The notes beneath the pieces were generated by a model, which made no database searches, was not told where the DNA came from, and worked only from the letters and a program-made list of their open reading frames with translations. The translations under genes and the position numbers were made by a program. Positions 43,379 to 52,877 of a stretch of DNA of 55,383 nt are shown here, piece after piece. This DNA is from Chitinophaga pinensis (GTDB taxonomy: Bacteria; Bacteroidota; Bacteroidia; Chitinophagales; Chitinophagaceae), in assembly GCA_943333125.1 (NCBI GenBank), contig CALQSB010000018.1, forward strand, positions 1 through 55,383, written 5' to 3'. Position 1 is the stretch's first letter. Each line of letters starts with the position of its first letter.

Positions 43379-44272
43379 ATGGAAAATACATCATTACAAC
43401 AGCAACTTTTGGAAGCAGGCGTTCACTTTGGTCACTTAAAGAAAAAGTGGAATCCTAAAATGCTTCCTTACATCTTCGCAGAAAAAAAAGGTATTCATAT
43501 CATCGACCTTAATAAAACTGTAGAAGGAATGCAGGAAGCGGCTGCAGCTATGAAAGCTATTGCCCGCAGTGGTAAGAAAATCATGTTTGTTGCTACAAAA
43601 AAACAAGCTAAAGAAATTGTTCAGGAATGTGCAAAGCGCGTAAATATGCCTTTCGTTACAGAACGTTGGCTGGGAGGAATGCTTACCAACTTTAATACTG
43701 TTCGTAAAAGTGTTAAGAAAATGCAGAGCATCGAAAAATTATTGGGCGATGGTAGTGCAGAAAACCTTACCAAAAAAGAAAGACTGACTTTAACCAGAGA
43801 TAAAGATAAAATGGAAAAAGTTTTGGGCGGTATTGCTCAGATCAGTCGTGTTCCTGCTGCTTTATTTTTAGTGGATATCGGTCACGAACACATTGCACTT
43901 GCAGAAGCTAAGCGTTTGAACATTGGTACTTTCGGTATGGTAGACACGAATTGCGATCCTAATAAAATCGATTTCGCTATTCCTGCTAATGATGACGCAA
44001 CAAAATCAATTTCTATTGTAGTAAATTATATTACTGCTGCTATTGCTGAAGGTTTGCAGGAACGTCAGGCAGACAGAGACGAAGACGATAGCTCATCAGA
44101 TGTTGAGGAAAGTGCTGAAGCTAAAGCTGCCCGATTTGAACAAAAAGTTGACGGTGGTGATGATAAAGGAAAGCGCGGTAAAGGTGGTCCAGGTGCAGGT
44201 AGTCCGGGTGGAGCTCCAAGACGCAGGACTGGTGGTCCAAGTGCAGGTGCAAGAAGACCAGCAGGTAAATAA
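43379..44272 (+). CDS. rpsB: Ribosomal protein S2 with extended C-terminal tail
   Basis: 297 residues. The S2 core (GVHFGHLKKKWNPKMLPYIF, MFVATKKQAKEIVQECAKRV, ERWLGGMLTNFNTVRKSVKK, GTFGMVDTNCDPNKIDFAIP) ends near residue 225. A ~65-residue tail follows, acidic at first (DRDEDDSSSDVEESAEA) and then Gly/Pro/Arg-rich (GGPGAGSPGGAPRRRTGGPS). Tails of this kind occur in Bacteroidota S2, and their role is unknown. Confidence 0.97.
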   Translation: MENTSLQQQLLEAGVHFGHLKKKWNPKMLPYIFAEKKGIHIIDLNKTVEGMQEAAAAMKAIARSGKKIMFVATKKQAKEIVQECAKRVNMPFVTERWLGGMLTNFNTVRKSVKKMQSIEKLLGDGSAENLTKKERLTLTRDKDKMEKVLGGIAQISRVPAALFLVDIGHEHIALAEAKRLNIGTFGMVDTNCDPNKIDFAIPANDDATKSISIVVNYITAAIAEGLQERQADRDEDDSSSDVEESAEAKAARFEQKVDGGDDKGKRGKGGPGAGSPGGAPRRRTGGPSAGARRPAGK

Positions 44273-44345
44273 ATGATTTACTTTAAAAAGTATTAATTAT
44301 AATAAATCTATTAAAATCCGGAAACGGACATAAAAGGAGATAACT

Positions 44346-45167
44346 ATGAGTACTATTACAGCAGCAGATATAAATAAATTACGTCAGGCTACAGGAGCAG
44401 GAATGATGGATTGCCGCAAAGCACTAACTGAAAGTAACGGTGATTTTGAAGCAGCTATTGACTGGTTACGCAAGCAAGGTCAGAAAGTTGCAGCAAAACG
44501 CAGCGACCGTGAAGCAAAAGAAGGAGTTATTTTAGCCTATACCACAGCAGATAAAAAAGCAGGAATAGTAATTTGCATTAGTTGCGAAACTGATTTTGTT
44601 AGTAAAAATTCTGACTTCGTTGCCTTCGCTCAAAGCATTGCCGACGTTGCTATTGCAAACAATGTAAAATCTGCAGAAGAATTATATAATTCAGAAATCA
44701 ATGGTGTTAAAGTTGCAGATTTAATCAATGATAAATTAGCAGCAATTGGCGAAAAAATTGAAATCTCTAAATTCGAAAGAGTAGAAGCCCCATTTGTTGC
44801 CAGTTATATTCATGGTGCAAACCGTATGGGTGTATTGGTAGGAATGACTGTTGAATCTGCCGAAGCTGGAAAAGATGTAGCGATGCAAATTGCTGCAATG
44901 AATCCACTGGCAGTTGACGAATCTTCAATTCCTGCTGATGTAATCTCAAGAGAAAAAGACATTGCTATTGAAATGGTTAAAGCAGAAGGTAAACCAGCTG
45001 AAATGGCCGAAAAAATTGCAATGGGCAAATTGAATAAATTTTTCAAAGACAACACTTTAATGGCTCAGGCTTTTGTAAAAGACGGAAATCAATCCGTTGC
45101 TCAATATTTAACCAGTATTGATGCCAATATGAAGGTTACCGAATTTAAGAGAGTAGCTTTAGGATAA
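44346..45167 (+). CDS. tsf: Elongation factor Ts
   Basis: 273 residues. The N-terminal UBA-like segment (INKLRQATGAGMMDCRKALT, FEAAIDWLRKQGQ) is followed by the Tu-interaction core (CISCETDFVSKNSDFVAFAQ, VASYIHGANRMGVLVGM). EF-Ts recycles EF-Tu by GDP release. Unlike most genes here it has a clear Shine-Dalgarno sequence (AAAGGAGATAACT) ending just before the ATG. Confidence 0.98.
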   Translation: MSTITAADINKLRQATGAGMMDCRKALTESNGDFEAAIDWLRKQGQKVAAKRSDREAKEGVILAYTTADKKAGIVICISCETDFVSKNSDFVAFAQSIADVAIANNVKSAEELYNSEINGVKVADLINDKLAAIGEKIEISKFERVEAPFVASYIHGANRMGVLVGMTVESAEAGKDVAMQIAAMNPLAVDESSIPADVISREKDIAIEMVKAEGKPAEMAEKIAMGKLNKFFKDNTLMAQAFVKDGNQSVAQYLTSIDANMKVTEFKRVALG

Positions 45168-45178
45168 AATATTTTTTT

Positions 45179-45205
45179 AAACCCGGTTTTAACCGGGTTT
45201 TTTTA
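45179..45205 (+). terminator. Rho-independent terminator after tsf
   Basis: A near-continuous palindrome, AAACCCGGTT and AACCGGGTTT, followed by a T-run. It separates the ribosomal operon from pyrH. Confidence 0.88.
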
Positions 45206-45251
45206 TGCAAATTGCTAAACGAAAAATTAAACAATAAAAAACCAAAAAACC

Positions 45252-45962
45252 ATGTTGCCTAAGTACAAAAGAATTTTACTTAAAATTTCAGGAGAATCAT
45301 TGATGGGAGATAAAAGTTTTGGACTTGATTCATCCGTTATTGCACAATATGCAAAAGACATCAAACAGATTACCGAAATGGGCGTTCAGGTGGCTTTAGT
45401 AATTGGCGGCGGTAATATTTACAGAGGTATGAATGAAGCTGAAACTGGCATAGAAAGAGCTCAGGGTGATTATATGGGCATGCTGGCAACCGTAATCAAT
45501 GGTATGGCTGTACAAAGTGGATTGGAAAAAGCAGGCGTGTATACCCGTTTACAAAGTGCCATTAAAATGGAGCAAATAGCGGAGCCGTATATACGCAGAC
45601 GCGCTATTCGTCATTTGGAAAAAGGACGCGTAGTAATCTTTGGTGCCGGAACCGGAAATCCATATTTCACTACAGATACAGCAGGTTCATTGAGAGCGAT
45701 AGAAATAAAAGCAGATATTATTTTAAAAGGAACCCGAGTTGATGGCATTTACACCGCAGATCCGGAAAAAGATCCAACCGCAACAAAATTTGATAAAATT
45801 TCATTCGCTGATTGTATCTCCCAAAAGCTAAACGTAATGGATATGACCGCTTTTACTTTGTGTATGGAAAATAATCTGCCTATTATTGTTTTTAATATGA
45901 ACACACCAGGAAATCTGATGAGTGTTGTAATCGGAGAAAAAGTAGGAACACTGGTTAGTTAA
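45252..45962 (+). CDS. pyrH: UMP kinase
   Basis: A 236-residue amino-acid-kinase-fold protein: [53 protein letters not shown] and [19 protein letters not shown]. It phosphorylates UMP to UDP. It follows the tsf terminator by 46 bp. Confidence 0.98.
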   Translation: MLPKYKRILLKISGESLMGDKSFGLDSSVIAQYAKDIKQITEMGVQVALVIGGGNIYRGMNEAETGIERAQGDYMGMLATVINGMAVQSGLEKAGVYTRLQSAIKMEQIAEPYIRRRAIRHLEKGRVVIFGAGTGNPYFTTDTAGSLRAIEIKADIILKGTRVDGIYTADPEKDPTATKFDKISFADCISQKLNVMDMTAFTLCMENNLPIIVFNMNTPGNLMSVVIGEKVGTLVS

Positions 45963-46013
45963 TCGTTCATTTATAACAGGCATTGATATTTACAATTATT
46001 ACAAGGTTAATTT

Positions 46014-46724
46014 ATGAAGTTTACAATCATAAGACTTACTAAATCTATATTCATAAAACTAAAGCTTCATTTTATTTTCGGTCCGCTGGAAGGATTCTTC
46101 CTGCAACTGGCTTACCTGAGTAAAATGTCGAGATGGGCGAATAAAAATAAATATATCCCAGGAAATGATTTTTTTTCAAAATGGGATTACAAAAAAAGAT
46201 TCATTCTTTATAACGATATCATTCAATCCGAAAAACTGGATAACGAAATTAATTATCTAGAGTTTGGAGTGGCTTCAGGTGTTTCCTTTGAATGGTGGAT
46301 GAATAAGAATACAAATTCAGCATCAAGATTTTTTGGTTTTGATACTTTTACCGGCCTGCCAGAAGATTTTGGCCCCTATAAAAAAGGCTATTTCAATTCA
46401 GGAGCTATTCCGAAAATAATTGATGAAAGAGGAAAGTTTTATCAGGGATTATTTCAGCAAACCTTACCAGGATTTTTAAAAGATTTTGATAATTCCAGAA
46501 GAAAGGTAATAATGATGGATGCCGACCTTTACACCGCAACACTATATACCCTTACTTCACTCGCTCCTTATTTGAAAAAAGGAGACATTATTTTGTTTGA
46601 CGAATTCAGTGTTCCAACACACGAGTTCATGGCCTACACTCATTTTATAAGTTCTTATTATCTCGAACTGGAACCCATTGGTGTGATTAACAATTATTAT
46701 TTCATTGCCTTTAAAGTGAAATAA
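46014..46724 (+). CDS. TylF/MycF-like SAM-dependent methyltransferase
   Basis: 236 residues. The SAM fold shows INYLEFGVASGVSFEWWMNK, FFGFDTFTGLPEDFGPYKKG, KVIMMDADLYTATLYTLTSL and KKGDIILFDEFSVPTHEFMA. The DxD metal-binding style (MDAD, DE) matches Mg-dependent sugar O-methyltransferases of the TylF family. An amphipathic N-terminus (FGPLEGFFLQLAYLSKM) may touch the membrane. The target could be a glycan or a glycolipid (inference). Confidence 0.85.
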   Translation: MKFTIIRLTKSIFIKLKLHFIFGPLEGFFLQLAYLSKMSRWANKNKYIPGNDFFSKWDYKKRFILYNDIIQSEKLDNEINYLEFGVASGVSFEWWMNKNTNSASRFFGFDTFTGLPEDFGPYKKGYFNSGAIPKIIDERGKFYQGLFQQTLPGFLKDFDNSRRKVIMMDADLYTATLYTLTSLAPYLKKGDIILFDEFSVPTHEFMAYTHFISSYYLELEPIGVINNYYFIAFKVK

Positions 46725-46894
46725 AAAAGATCTCCGTACTCAAAATTAATCACAACTGAGGAGTGGTTTTTTGTGTTTCTATTTTCTAAATTTTCTTCCA
46801 AAAATATTTTTTACAATTTTAAAAAATAATGTTAATCATAAATACACCTAACAGGTAGCAGACCCGTATTCATCAATTGAAATTTATTTAAAAA

Positions 46895-46902
46895 TAAATT
46901 TG
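46895..46902 (+). promoter_or_regulatory. Putative -7 box of the collagen-like lipoprotein gene
   Basis: TAAATTTG, an exact TAnnTTTG match, 29 bp before the ATG. Confidence 0.45.
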
Positions 46903-46931
46903 CTTCATTATTTAATCAAAAAAATTATTTT

Positions 46932-47396
46932 ATGAAACAAATTAAAACATTAAAAATTTTAGGAACACTGGTTATTGTTTTCGGATTCTTATTTACAAGT
47001 TGTACAAAAGAAGGACCTACAGGACCTGCAGGAGCAACAGGGCCAGCGGGCCCCGACGCAAAAACATTTGATTTTTCTTTAAGTTACAGTGTTGGAGATT
47101 CATTAAAAACCACAACACTAACGGGTTCCGATGCCACAGATGTTGCACTTACCTATTGGAGATTTAGCGACAGCTCAATGCTACAATTGCCTTATGGTTC
47201 TTACGAAAATTCTGCATTTGTAATTCCGTATTTCTATCCATCAACGGGTCATTTAGATATTGAAATTCCAATTCGTGTTGGTACAGGTATTACTTTAACC
47301 TTCAGATCCGTTTTGATAAAAAGTTCGGCAAAAGTTCCTTTTTTAGATTATTCAAATTACAATGCAGTTAAAAATTATTATCATTTAGCAGATTAA
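46932..47396 (+). CDS. Small lipoprotein with collagen-like Gly-X-Y segment
   Basis: 154 residues. The lipoprotein signal ILGTLVIVFGFLFTSC has its Cys at about 24 and is followed by KEGPTGPAGATGPAGPDAK, a short collagen-like triple-repeat run. A ~110-residue beta-rich domain follows (VALTYWRFSDSSMLQLPYGS, LDIEIPIRVGTGITLTFRSV). Proteins of this form are frequent and uncharacterised in Bacteroidota. The Gly-X-Y run could trimerise the protein. Confidence 0.82.
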   Translation: MKQIKTLKILGTLVIVFGFLFTSCTKEGPTGPAGATGPAGPDAKTFDFSLSYSVGDSLKTTTLTGSDATDVALTYWRFSDSSMLQLPYGSYENSAFVIPYFYPSTGHLDIEIPIRVGTGITLTFRSVLIKSSAKVPFLDYSNYNAVKNYYHLAD

Positions 47397-47409
47397 TAAA
47401 AATCAACAG

Positions 47410-47457
47410 TTTCAATAATAAAAGCCGGATTATTATTTCTGGCTTTTATTATTGAAA
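47410..47457 (+). terminator. Long hairpin after the collagen-like lipoprotein gene
   Basis: A perfect 17-bp stem (TTTCAATAATAAAAGCC with GGCTTTTATTATTGAAA) around a 14-nt loop, 14 bp after the stop codon. The T-run is inside the stem rather than after it, so it could act in either direction. Confidence 0.7.
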
Positions 47458-47654
47458 TGCTTTTGAGTACAAAAATTTTACAAAAAATTTCATTTAAATC
47501 TCAATAAAATAACTTGCTAAATGACAACAATCATATCAACAATTGTTATACACAAGTAATTATTACTACGATAAGTCTTTCTTTTAATCTCTTATATATT
47601 CTTTGATGTCAAATCCGAAACTAAAATAATCATCAGATTAAAAGCCTCAATTAC

Positions 47655-49160
47655 ATGAAAACGGAAAATACAATCACATTAGAACAAACAGCTCCGGAAA
47701 TTAAACCGACAATAAAAAAGCTGGAAAAAAGCTTAACTGGGATTAAGGGATTAGATGAAATAACTTATGGAGGGATACCTAAAAACCGTCCTACCGTTTT
47801 AGTAGGCGGGAGTGGCACGGGTAAGACCTTTATGTCGTTGGAATATATAGTCAATGGCGCAATGTTATATAACGAACCTGGTTTGTTTGTGACTTTTGAA
47901 GAACGAACTGAAGATTTGATTGTAAATGCACTTACACTGGGTCATGATTTACAGAAATTGATTTCAGAAAAAAAAATACTAATTGAACATCTTAATATAA
48001 ACAATAACGAGATTCACGAGGTTGGCAAGTATAACATTGATGGACTTTTTGTAATCCTTGATCAGGCTATTCAAAAGGTTAATGCCAAGAGAATTGTACT
48101 CGATTCCTTTGATACATTATTTTCGAATTTTGATACAAGAATTTTACGGTCGGAGTTCAAACGATTGTTTTTTTGGTTAAAAGAAAAAAAAGTTACTGCA
48201 ATTATCACCGCAGAAATTGGCGATACGTTTCTCACTCGCTTAGGACTCGAAGAAAATGTAGCGGATTGTGTTATTGAGTTAAACAATCGGTTAAGCAATC
48301 AGATTGGAACGAGACGAATAAGAATTTTAAAATACAGGGGTTCTTTTCATTCCAACAATGAATATCCTTTTTTAATAGACGAGAAAGGCATGACGGTGTT
48401 TCCTGTAATTAATCAGTCAATTGACTTTAAAATTGCAAATGAAAGAATTTCTTTGGGTTTAAAGTCATTGGATGAAATGCTTGACAACAAAGGCGTTTAT
48501 TTAGGAAGCAGTATTTTGATTTCGGGAACAGCAGGAACAGGAAAATCAAGCTTATCTATGACATTTGTAAACAATGCATGTAAAAGCAATATATCTTGTC
48601 TTTATTGTGCTTTTGAGGAATCGCCTAATCAGATAATAAGAAACATGCTATCAATTGGCATTGATGTATTACCATTAATAAATTCTAACAAACTAAAATT
48701 TTATCATGCCATTCCAACTTTGCAAAATCTCGAATTGCATTTTATGGCTATTAAAGAACAAATAGAAAAATCACAACCTACTATAATTATATTAGATCCG
48801 GTTTCTAATTTAATTACAGAAGGCCCTAATAGTGATGTAAGAATTATGCTTACTCAGTTCATCTGGTATTTAAAAACAAAAAAATTAACGGTGATGTTTA
48901 CTGCCGCTATTACCCTTAACTCTATTTCGCTAAATCAGAACGATGAGGGAATATCTTCTACAGTAGATACCTGGATTATGCTTCAGGATATTGATTTTAT
49001 TAACAAGAGAATAAATACATTAGAAGTTAAAAAGTCTAGAGGGATGAATCATTCAAAACAAAAAAAAGAAATAAAAATATCTTCGGATGGAATTAGTCTA
49101 TTGCCAATGGTTATAGAAGAAAATGGTTTTCCATTACACGCAATAAACATTTCGAAATAA
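47655..49160 (+). CDS. kaiC: KaiC-like double-domain ATPase
   Basis: 501 residues with two RecA-like KaiC domains. Walker A motifs are GGSGTGKT (51-58) and GTAGTGKS (291-298). The catalytic Glu pairs are FVTFEER (82-83) and CAFEESPNQIIRN (321-322). At the place of the cyanobacterial phosphorylation pair (Ser431-Thr432) the sequence reads ISSTVDTWIMLQD, with Ser434-Ser435, so two phosphorylatable residues are kept. KaiC is the clock ATPase and autokinase in cyanobacteria. In other bacteria KaiBC modules serve stress or timing roles. It is followed by kaiB, and no kaiA is in the window. Confidence 0.93.
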   Translation: MKTENTITLEQTAPEIKPTIKKLEKSLTGIKGLDEITYGGIPKNRPTVLVGGSGTGKTFMSLEYIVNGAMLYNEPGLFVTFEERTEDLIVNALTLGHDLQKLISEKKILIEHLNINNNEIHEVGKYNIDGLFVILDQAIQKVNAKRIVLDSFDTLFSNFDTRILRSEFKRLFFWLKEKKVTAIITAEIGDTFLTRLGLEENVADCVIELNNRLSNQIGTRRIRILKYRGSFHSNNEYPFLIDEKGMTVFPVINQSIDFKIANERISLGLKSLDEMLDNKGVYLGSSILISGTAGTGKSSLSMTFVNNACKSNISCLYCAFEESPNQIIRNMLSIGIDVLPLINSNKLKFYHAIPTLQNLELHFMAIKEQIEKSQPTIIILDPVSNLITEGPNSDVRIMLTQFIWYLKTKKLTVMFTAAITLNSISLNQNDEGISSTVDTWIMLQDIDFINKRINTLEVKKSRGMNHSKQKKEIKISSDGISLLPMVIEENGFPLHAINISK

Positions 49161-49263
49161 ATGCAGCAAAATCCTTAATAAATTAAATCCAATGACGGGG
49201 TGAAAATAGCGAGTTGGATTAAAAAATAGTACAGATTTTGATTGTAAATTTAAATTTACCCCA

Positions 49264-49548
49264 ATGAAAAATAATTATAATAATGAAAAATATTTATTTC
49301 AGTTGTTTATTAATAAAAATTCTATTCTTGCTTCAAGGTCTATTAAAAACTGCAGAATCATTTTTGATAAATATTTAAATAAAAATTACGAATTGGATAT
49401 CATAGATATTTATGAGCATCCAGAAAAAATAACAAAAGAACAAATTATTGCCATTCCTACTTTAATTAAAAAATCACCCTTACCCGAAGTAAGACTAACT
49501 GGAGATCTTTCTGATACAGAAAAAGTAGTTAACGAACTGATTTATTAA
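49264..49548 (+). CDS. kaiB: KaiB-like protein
   Basis: A 94-residue thioredoxin-like fold: KYLFQLFINKNSILASRSIK, YELDIIDIYEHPEKITKEQI, IAIPTLIKKSPLPEVRLTGD and LSDTEKVVNELIY. The cis-Pro loop AIPTLIKKSPLP and GDLSD are diagnostic of KaiB. It lies 103 bp after kaiC on the same strand. In cyanobacteria KaiB binds the CI ring of KaiC after a fold switch. Confidence 0.92.
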   Translation: MKNNYNNEKYLFQLFINKNSILASRSIKNCRIIFDKYLNKNYELDIIDIYEHPEKITKEQIIAIPTLIKKSPLPEVRLTGDLSDTEKVVNELIY

Positions 49549-49566
49549 CAGACAACTAAAGTAAAA

Positions 49567-50016
49567 ATGAATAAGAACTATAATGTTGAACTAGATTATA
49601 TTTTAGAGCAGTTAATTGTAGAATATGAAAATATTTACAAAGGAGTTAAATTTTATGCTGATGATAAGTTAATTTCTACAAGTGACAAAATATCCCAAAG
49701 ATTGATTGATAAATTTGGATTAAAAGAATGGGAGATCAATGTTCTTTTTTCTACTTTATATATTGACAAATTTGTGAAGAGCATTGACCCGCTGACCATT
49801 TCTTTGGAAGGCCTTGTTTTTTTTAACAATGGCGGATATGTAGAAAAAGCAGAGCTTAAAATTAAAGATGCGATTCGTATGGAATTGATGCAAAAAGAAA
49901 TGAAAAAATATTCTTTAGGGTTAATGATATTTACAGCAATAGTTGCTTTTGGCACCTTAATATCTGCCTGGTTTTTTGCCATTGAAATTATTAAGCATTA
50001 CGAAGGGTTGAAATAA
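49567..50016 (+). CDS. Unknown winged-helix-like single-TM protein linked to kaiBC
   Basis: 149 residues, starting 18 nt after kaiB. The N-terminal ~95 residues are mixed helical (LDYILEQLIVEYENIYKGVK, LKEWEINVLFSTLYIDKFVK) and end SIDPLTISLEGLVFFNNGGY. This last stretch resembles the wing of a winged helix as found in small Bacteroidota membrane proteins. A coiled stretch (AIRMELMQKEMKKYS) and one transmembrane helix (LGLMIFTAIVAFGTLISAWF) finish it. It might tether or transduce KaiC output at the membrane. No name is assigned. Confidence 0.7.
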   Translation: MNKNYNVELDYILEQLIVEYENIYKGVKFYADDKLISTSDKISQRLIDKFGLKEWEINVLFSTLYIDKFVKSIDPLTISLEGLVFFNNGGYVEKAELKIKDAIRMELMQKEMKKYSLGLMIFTAIVAFGTLISAWFFAIEIIKHYEGLK

Positions 50017-50152
50017 TTGGGGAAATAAAATGATTTTAAATCGTCTTTGATAAATTTATAAATTATCTGCTTCTAATTTTATAAATGTAAATCTCCCAAT
50101 TGATTTATTTAGATAATGATATTTTAAAAGGCAGCATTAACTATTTTATGGT

Positions 50153-51271
50153 TTATTTTATTTTCCTGATTAAGGATAAATTATAAACGACAGGTAAATT
50201 ATTTTTTATAATACCTTTAAGAACCAAAAGAGAATCATTCATTTTATATTTACCAGAAAAATTAAGGGCACTATCATTGCCATCAAAAATATAAATACTA
50301 TCTGCTTTGGTTTGATAGTTTCCATAATGATCTGTAGAGCTATATTTTATAAAACAACTTCCTCCTTTTTCAAAATATATTTTTTTCGGAATTGAATCAT
50401 TTGAACAATCCCAGGTAAATAAATTATTGTTTAAATAAACGTTTCCTGTTTTCCATACACCCATTATTGGCTGAGTAAATTGAAATTTTACTTTTTGAAA
50501 ATAATTACTGTAAAAACAAATAAAAGCGATAGCCAAAGTGGTAAATAATTTTATAACAACCTGTTTTTTATTTAAAGAAATGGGCGCTTTATCTTTTGAT
50601 ATTAATTCTGATTTGAATAAAAGCAATTTAAATAGAGATCCAATAATAGGTTCAATAATATATAATAACACAACTAAATAAAAAACCGAAATTACTTTTA
50701 CGTCGTTTCCTATTTCATAACAATAATCAATAAAAATAATATTACTAATTACCGGAATCAACAATAAGGCACCAATATATTTAGTACGATTTATTATCAA
50801 AAATGTTGCCCCTAAAAACTGTGAAAAAGCGATAAATAAACCATATACATAACTATAACTAAAGAATAACCACGTTAATAAAAACCCATTTAAATCAGAA
50901 AGGGGCATGTCTGCAAAAAATTCGGGTAAACTGAATTGGTTTCCCATTGTTTTAGCGAAAGCATAATCAAAAAAAACAAAAAACAAAAAGTATCTTAAGA
51001 AACTTCGTAAACGTTGTAAGAGAATTTCGGTATTTAAAAATTTATTACGGAAAATAACAAAACAGATTATGTTTGATAATAAAATTATTATAACCAGCAT
51101 AATAAATCCACGTTCTCCCCAATTGTTATCTATCGCCTTAAAAAGCCAATTTTCGGGATTGATATTTAATAAAATAGATATCGGAGAAATTAAACTATAA
51201 GCAGCATTGTAAATAGCCGCAATTGTAAACATAACACCTAAGTAAATTTTTAATTTTTCTTTCATTTTCAA
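50153..51271 (-). CDS. Polytopic membrane protein with C-terminal soluble domain
   Basis: 372 residues. Seven or more transmembrane helices (for example YLGVMFTIAAIYNAAYSLIS, GFIMLVIIILLSNIICFVIF, IIEPIIGSLFKLLLF) are arranged as in DoxX-like proteins, with paired Asn/Arg residues between helices. A C-terminal ~110-residue extracytoplasmic beta domain follows (PIMGVWKTGNVYLNNNLFTW, SCFIKYSSTDHYGNYQTKAD). The function is unknown. It converges on the kaiBC unit. Confidence 0.75.
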   Translation of the reverse strand: MKMKEKLKIYLGVMFTIAAIYNAAYSLISPISILLNINPENWLFKAIDNNWGERGFIMLVIIILLSNIICFVIFRNKFLNTEILLQRLRSFLRYFLFFVFFDYAFAKTMGNQFSLPEFFADMPLSDLNGFLLTWLFFSYSYVYGLFIAFSQFLGATFLIINRTKYIGALLLIPVISNIIFIDYCYEIGNDVKVISVFYLVVLLYIIEPIIGSLFKLLLFKSELISKDKAPISLNKKQVVIKLFTTLAIAFICFYSNYFQKVKFQFTQPIMGVWKTGNVYLNNNLFTWDCSNDSIPKKIYFEKGGSCFIKYSSTDHYGNYQTKADSIYIFDGNDSALNFSGKYKMNDSLLVLKGIIKNNLPVVYNLSLIRKIK

Positions 51272-51879
51272 TTTATTTTATGAATGACTTTTCTAATAAT
51301 TCAGTTTTAAAATTTACTATAACATCAATATTGAAATATACAGTTAAGAGAATTATATTTCATAACTAGTTTAAATATAAAAAAAATATAGAAATAAATA
51401 TTAAAAAGGAAAGAAAGAATTATAAGTTTCCTTAATCATTTTCTTTAATCGACTATCACAGCTTCAAAATGTAATAACTATCCACTTAAAAAATCACATG
51501 TTGAGATTACTGATTTGAGTTCGAAGCGTTTTGAATTTGAGTTGAAAATCTCATTCAATTCAAAATGAATGATGTAGCAGGTAATTTATAATAGCAACCA
51601 ATTGAAAAACACATTTACATTCAAGTATTCCTAATGGGTTTGAGTTCGAACTTTTGGGAGGATGTGGAGAGCTTGGTGAATCTTTAGTCAAAGCAAACCA
51701 AATAACCCGCAATAATCACCTAGGCGTATATCGTGTCTTTCTAAAAATGTGTTATGTTTGAGTTGGACAGCCGAGATGTTTTTCGCAGATAAGAGATATG
51801 GCTGCAATGCTACTGACTAATAATAAAAAAAACGTAATTAAAATAACAAAACATATTTTTAACTCCTAAAATTGTAATA
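51272..51879. other. 608-bp intergenic region with two cassette-boundary-like repeats
   Basis: No gene. Two related sites are present. A partial one at about 51513-51533 reads TTTGAGTTCGAAGCGTTTTG. A fuller one at 51629-51665 reads CCTAATGGGTTTGAGTTCGA followed by ACTTTTGGGAGG. Both match the repeats at 52791, 54151 and 54941. The AT-rich remainder has no recognised motif. Confidence 0.6.
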
Positions 51880-52305
51880 ATGAAAAAGATAGTATTTTAT
51901 TTATTAGTATTTTCAGTATTGTTTTTTTCTTGTAAAAAAGACGATAGCAATCCAAGTATTTCAACAAGTAATGTTACTTCTACAGTTTCAACTGGAAATT
52001 GGCGAATAACTTATTATTGGGATACAGATCATGACGAAACAAATAATTTTATTGGGTATAGCTTTGTTTTTAACACAAACGGCACAGTGACTGCTACTAA
52101 AGCTGCAAATACAATTACTGGTACTTGGACAACAAGGAATGATGACAATAAAATTAAACTCGTACTTTCTTTCTCATCACCAGCAGATTTTATTGAAATA
52201 TCTGATGATTGGCACACAATTGAAAGAACTGATAGTAAAATTAAATTACAAGATGTTAGCGGAGGTAATGGAGGTACTGACTACCTGACTTTTGAAAAGA
52301 ATTAG
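51880..52305 (+). CDS. Lipocalin-like lipoprotein
   Basis: 141 residues. The lipoprotein signal VFYLLVFSVLFFSC is followed by a Ser/Thr-rich linker. A small beta-barrel domain follows (TVSTGNWRITYYWDTDHDET, GYSFVFNTNGTVTATKAANT, GTWTTRNDDNKIKLVLSF) typical of the Bacteroidota lipocalin-like lipoproteins of about 140 residues. The ligand is unknown. It sits just inside the repeat-bounded region. Confidence 0.8.
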   Translation: MKKIVFYLLVFSVLFFSCKKDDSNPSISTSNVTSTVSTGNWRITYYWDTDHDETNNFIGYSFVFNTNGTVTATKAANTITGTWTTRNDDNKIKLVLSFSSPADFIEISDDWHTIERTDSKIKLQDVSGGNGGTDYLTFEKN

Positions 52306-52544
52306 CCGATTTAGTTGCAGCGTTTTCATTTAAAGATAAGTTATACGACTTATCCTTTTCTGTTTGTAATGTTTTAATGAATCACAGCAGCTAAAAAAGT
52401 ACCTGCTAAAGCTGGGTTGGACGGAAGCTGTGTTTCATCTTTTGTTATCTATTTAATTTCATTCCAGCGGACGAAATTCTGGTCATCGGGTGTGGTAACA
52501 ATCAACATTTATTCATTAATTTAGCTTCAGTCGCCAGAGCTGGA

Positions 52545-52877
52545 CAATTAATAATTTCCAGAATTAGAATTTCTAAAAAAGCCAGTCAGTTGTGGTTTTC
52601 AAGCGATTATAGTGATAAGCAACGTTTGCAATATTTAATATACCCCGATGGGATTTTGTATAATAAGGAAAATAACACCCTTCGAACTCCAAGAGTCAAT
52701 AGTATATTCACCGCAATCTCTTGTCTGTCGTACATTTCAGCGGAAAATAAAAATGGTCAACCTATGCAGATTGACCAAAATTCTCGCTGGGTGGTCCTAA
52801 TGGAAATGAGTTCGAAGAGGTTGGAAGAGGATTTGATATTTATTACCGGATGGAATCCAAGTCCTCCCATGACATGA
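52545..52877 (+). pseudogene. 3' remnant of a large serine recombinase
   Basis: An open frame without a proper start reads SDYSDKQRLQYLIYPDGILY and NKENNTLRTPRVNSIFTAI. This resembles the C-terminal region (after the zinc ribbon and coiled coil) of large serine recombinases of Bacteroidota. The catalytic resolvase domain and zinc ribbon are absent, and the frame stays open back to a TAA at 52407 without recognisable recombinase sequence. It ends by running through a copy of the boundary repeat (52791-52836) and overlaps the 3' end of the DUF4143 gene. It is probably non-functional. Confidence 0.55.
52791..52836 (+). repeat. Boundary-like repeat, copy B
   Basis: GTGGTCCTAATGGAAATGAG followed by TTCGAAGAGGTTGGAAGAGG and ATTTGA. 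It aligns with copies at 51629, 54151 and 54941 and is more diverged in the centre (GAAA for GGTT). Confidence 0.65.

Noticed and set aside
46735-46775. Terminator after the TylF-like methyltransferase
   Set aside because: A T-run is present, but the preceding CAC/GTG pairing is only 3-4 bp, so the hairpin is too weak to call.
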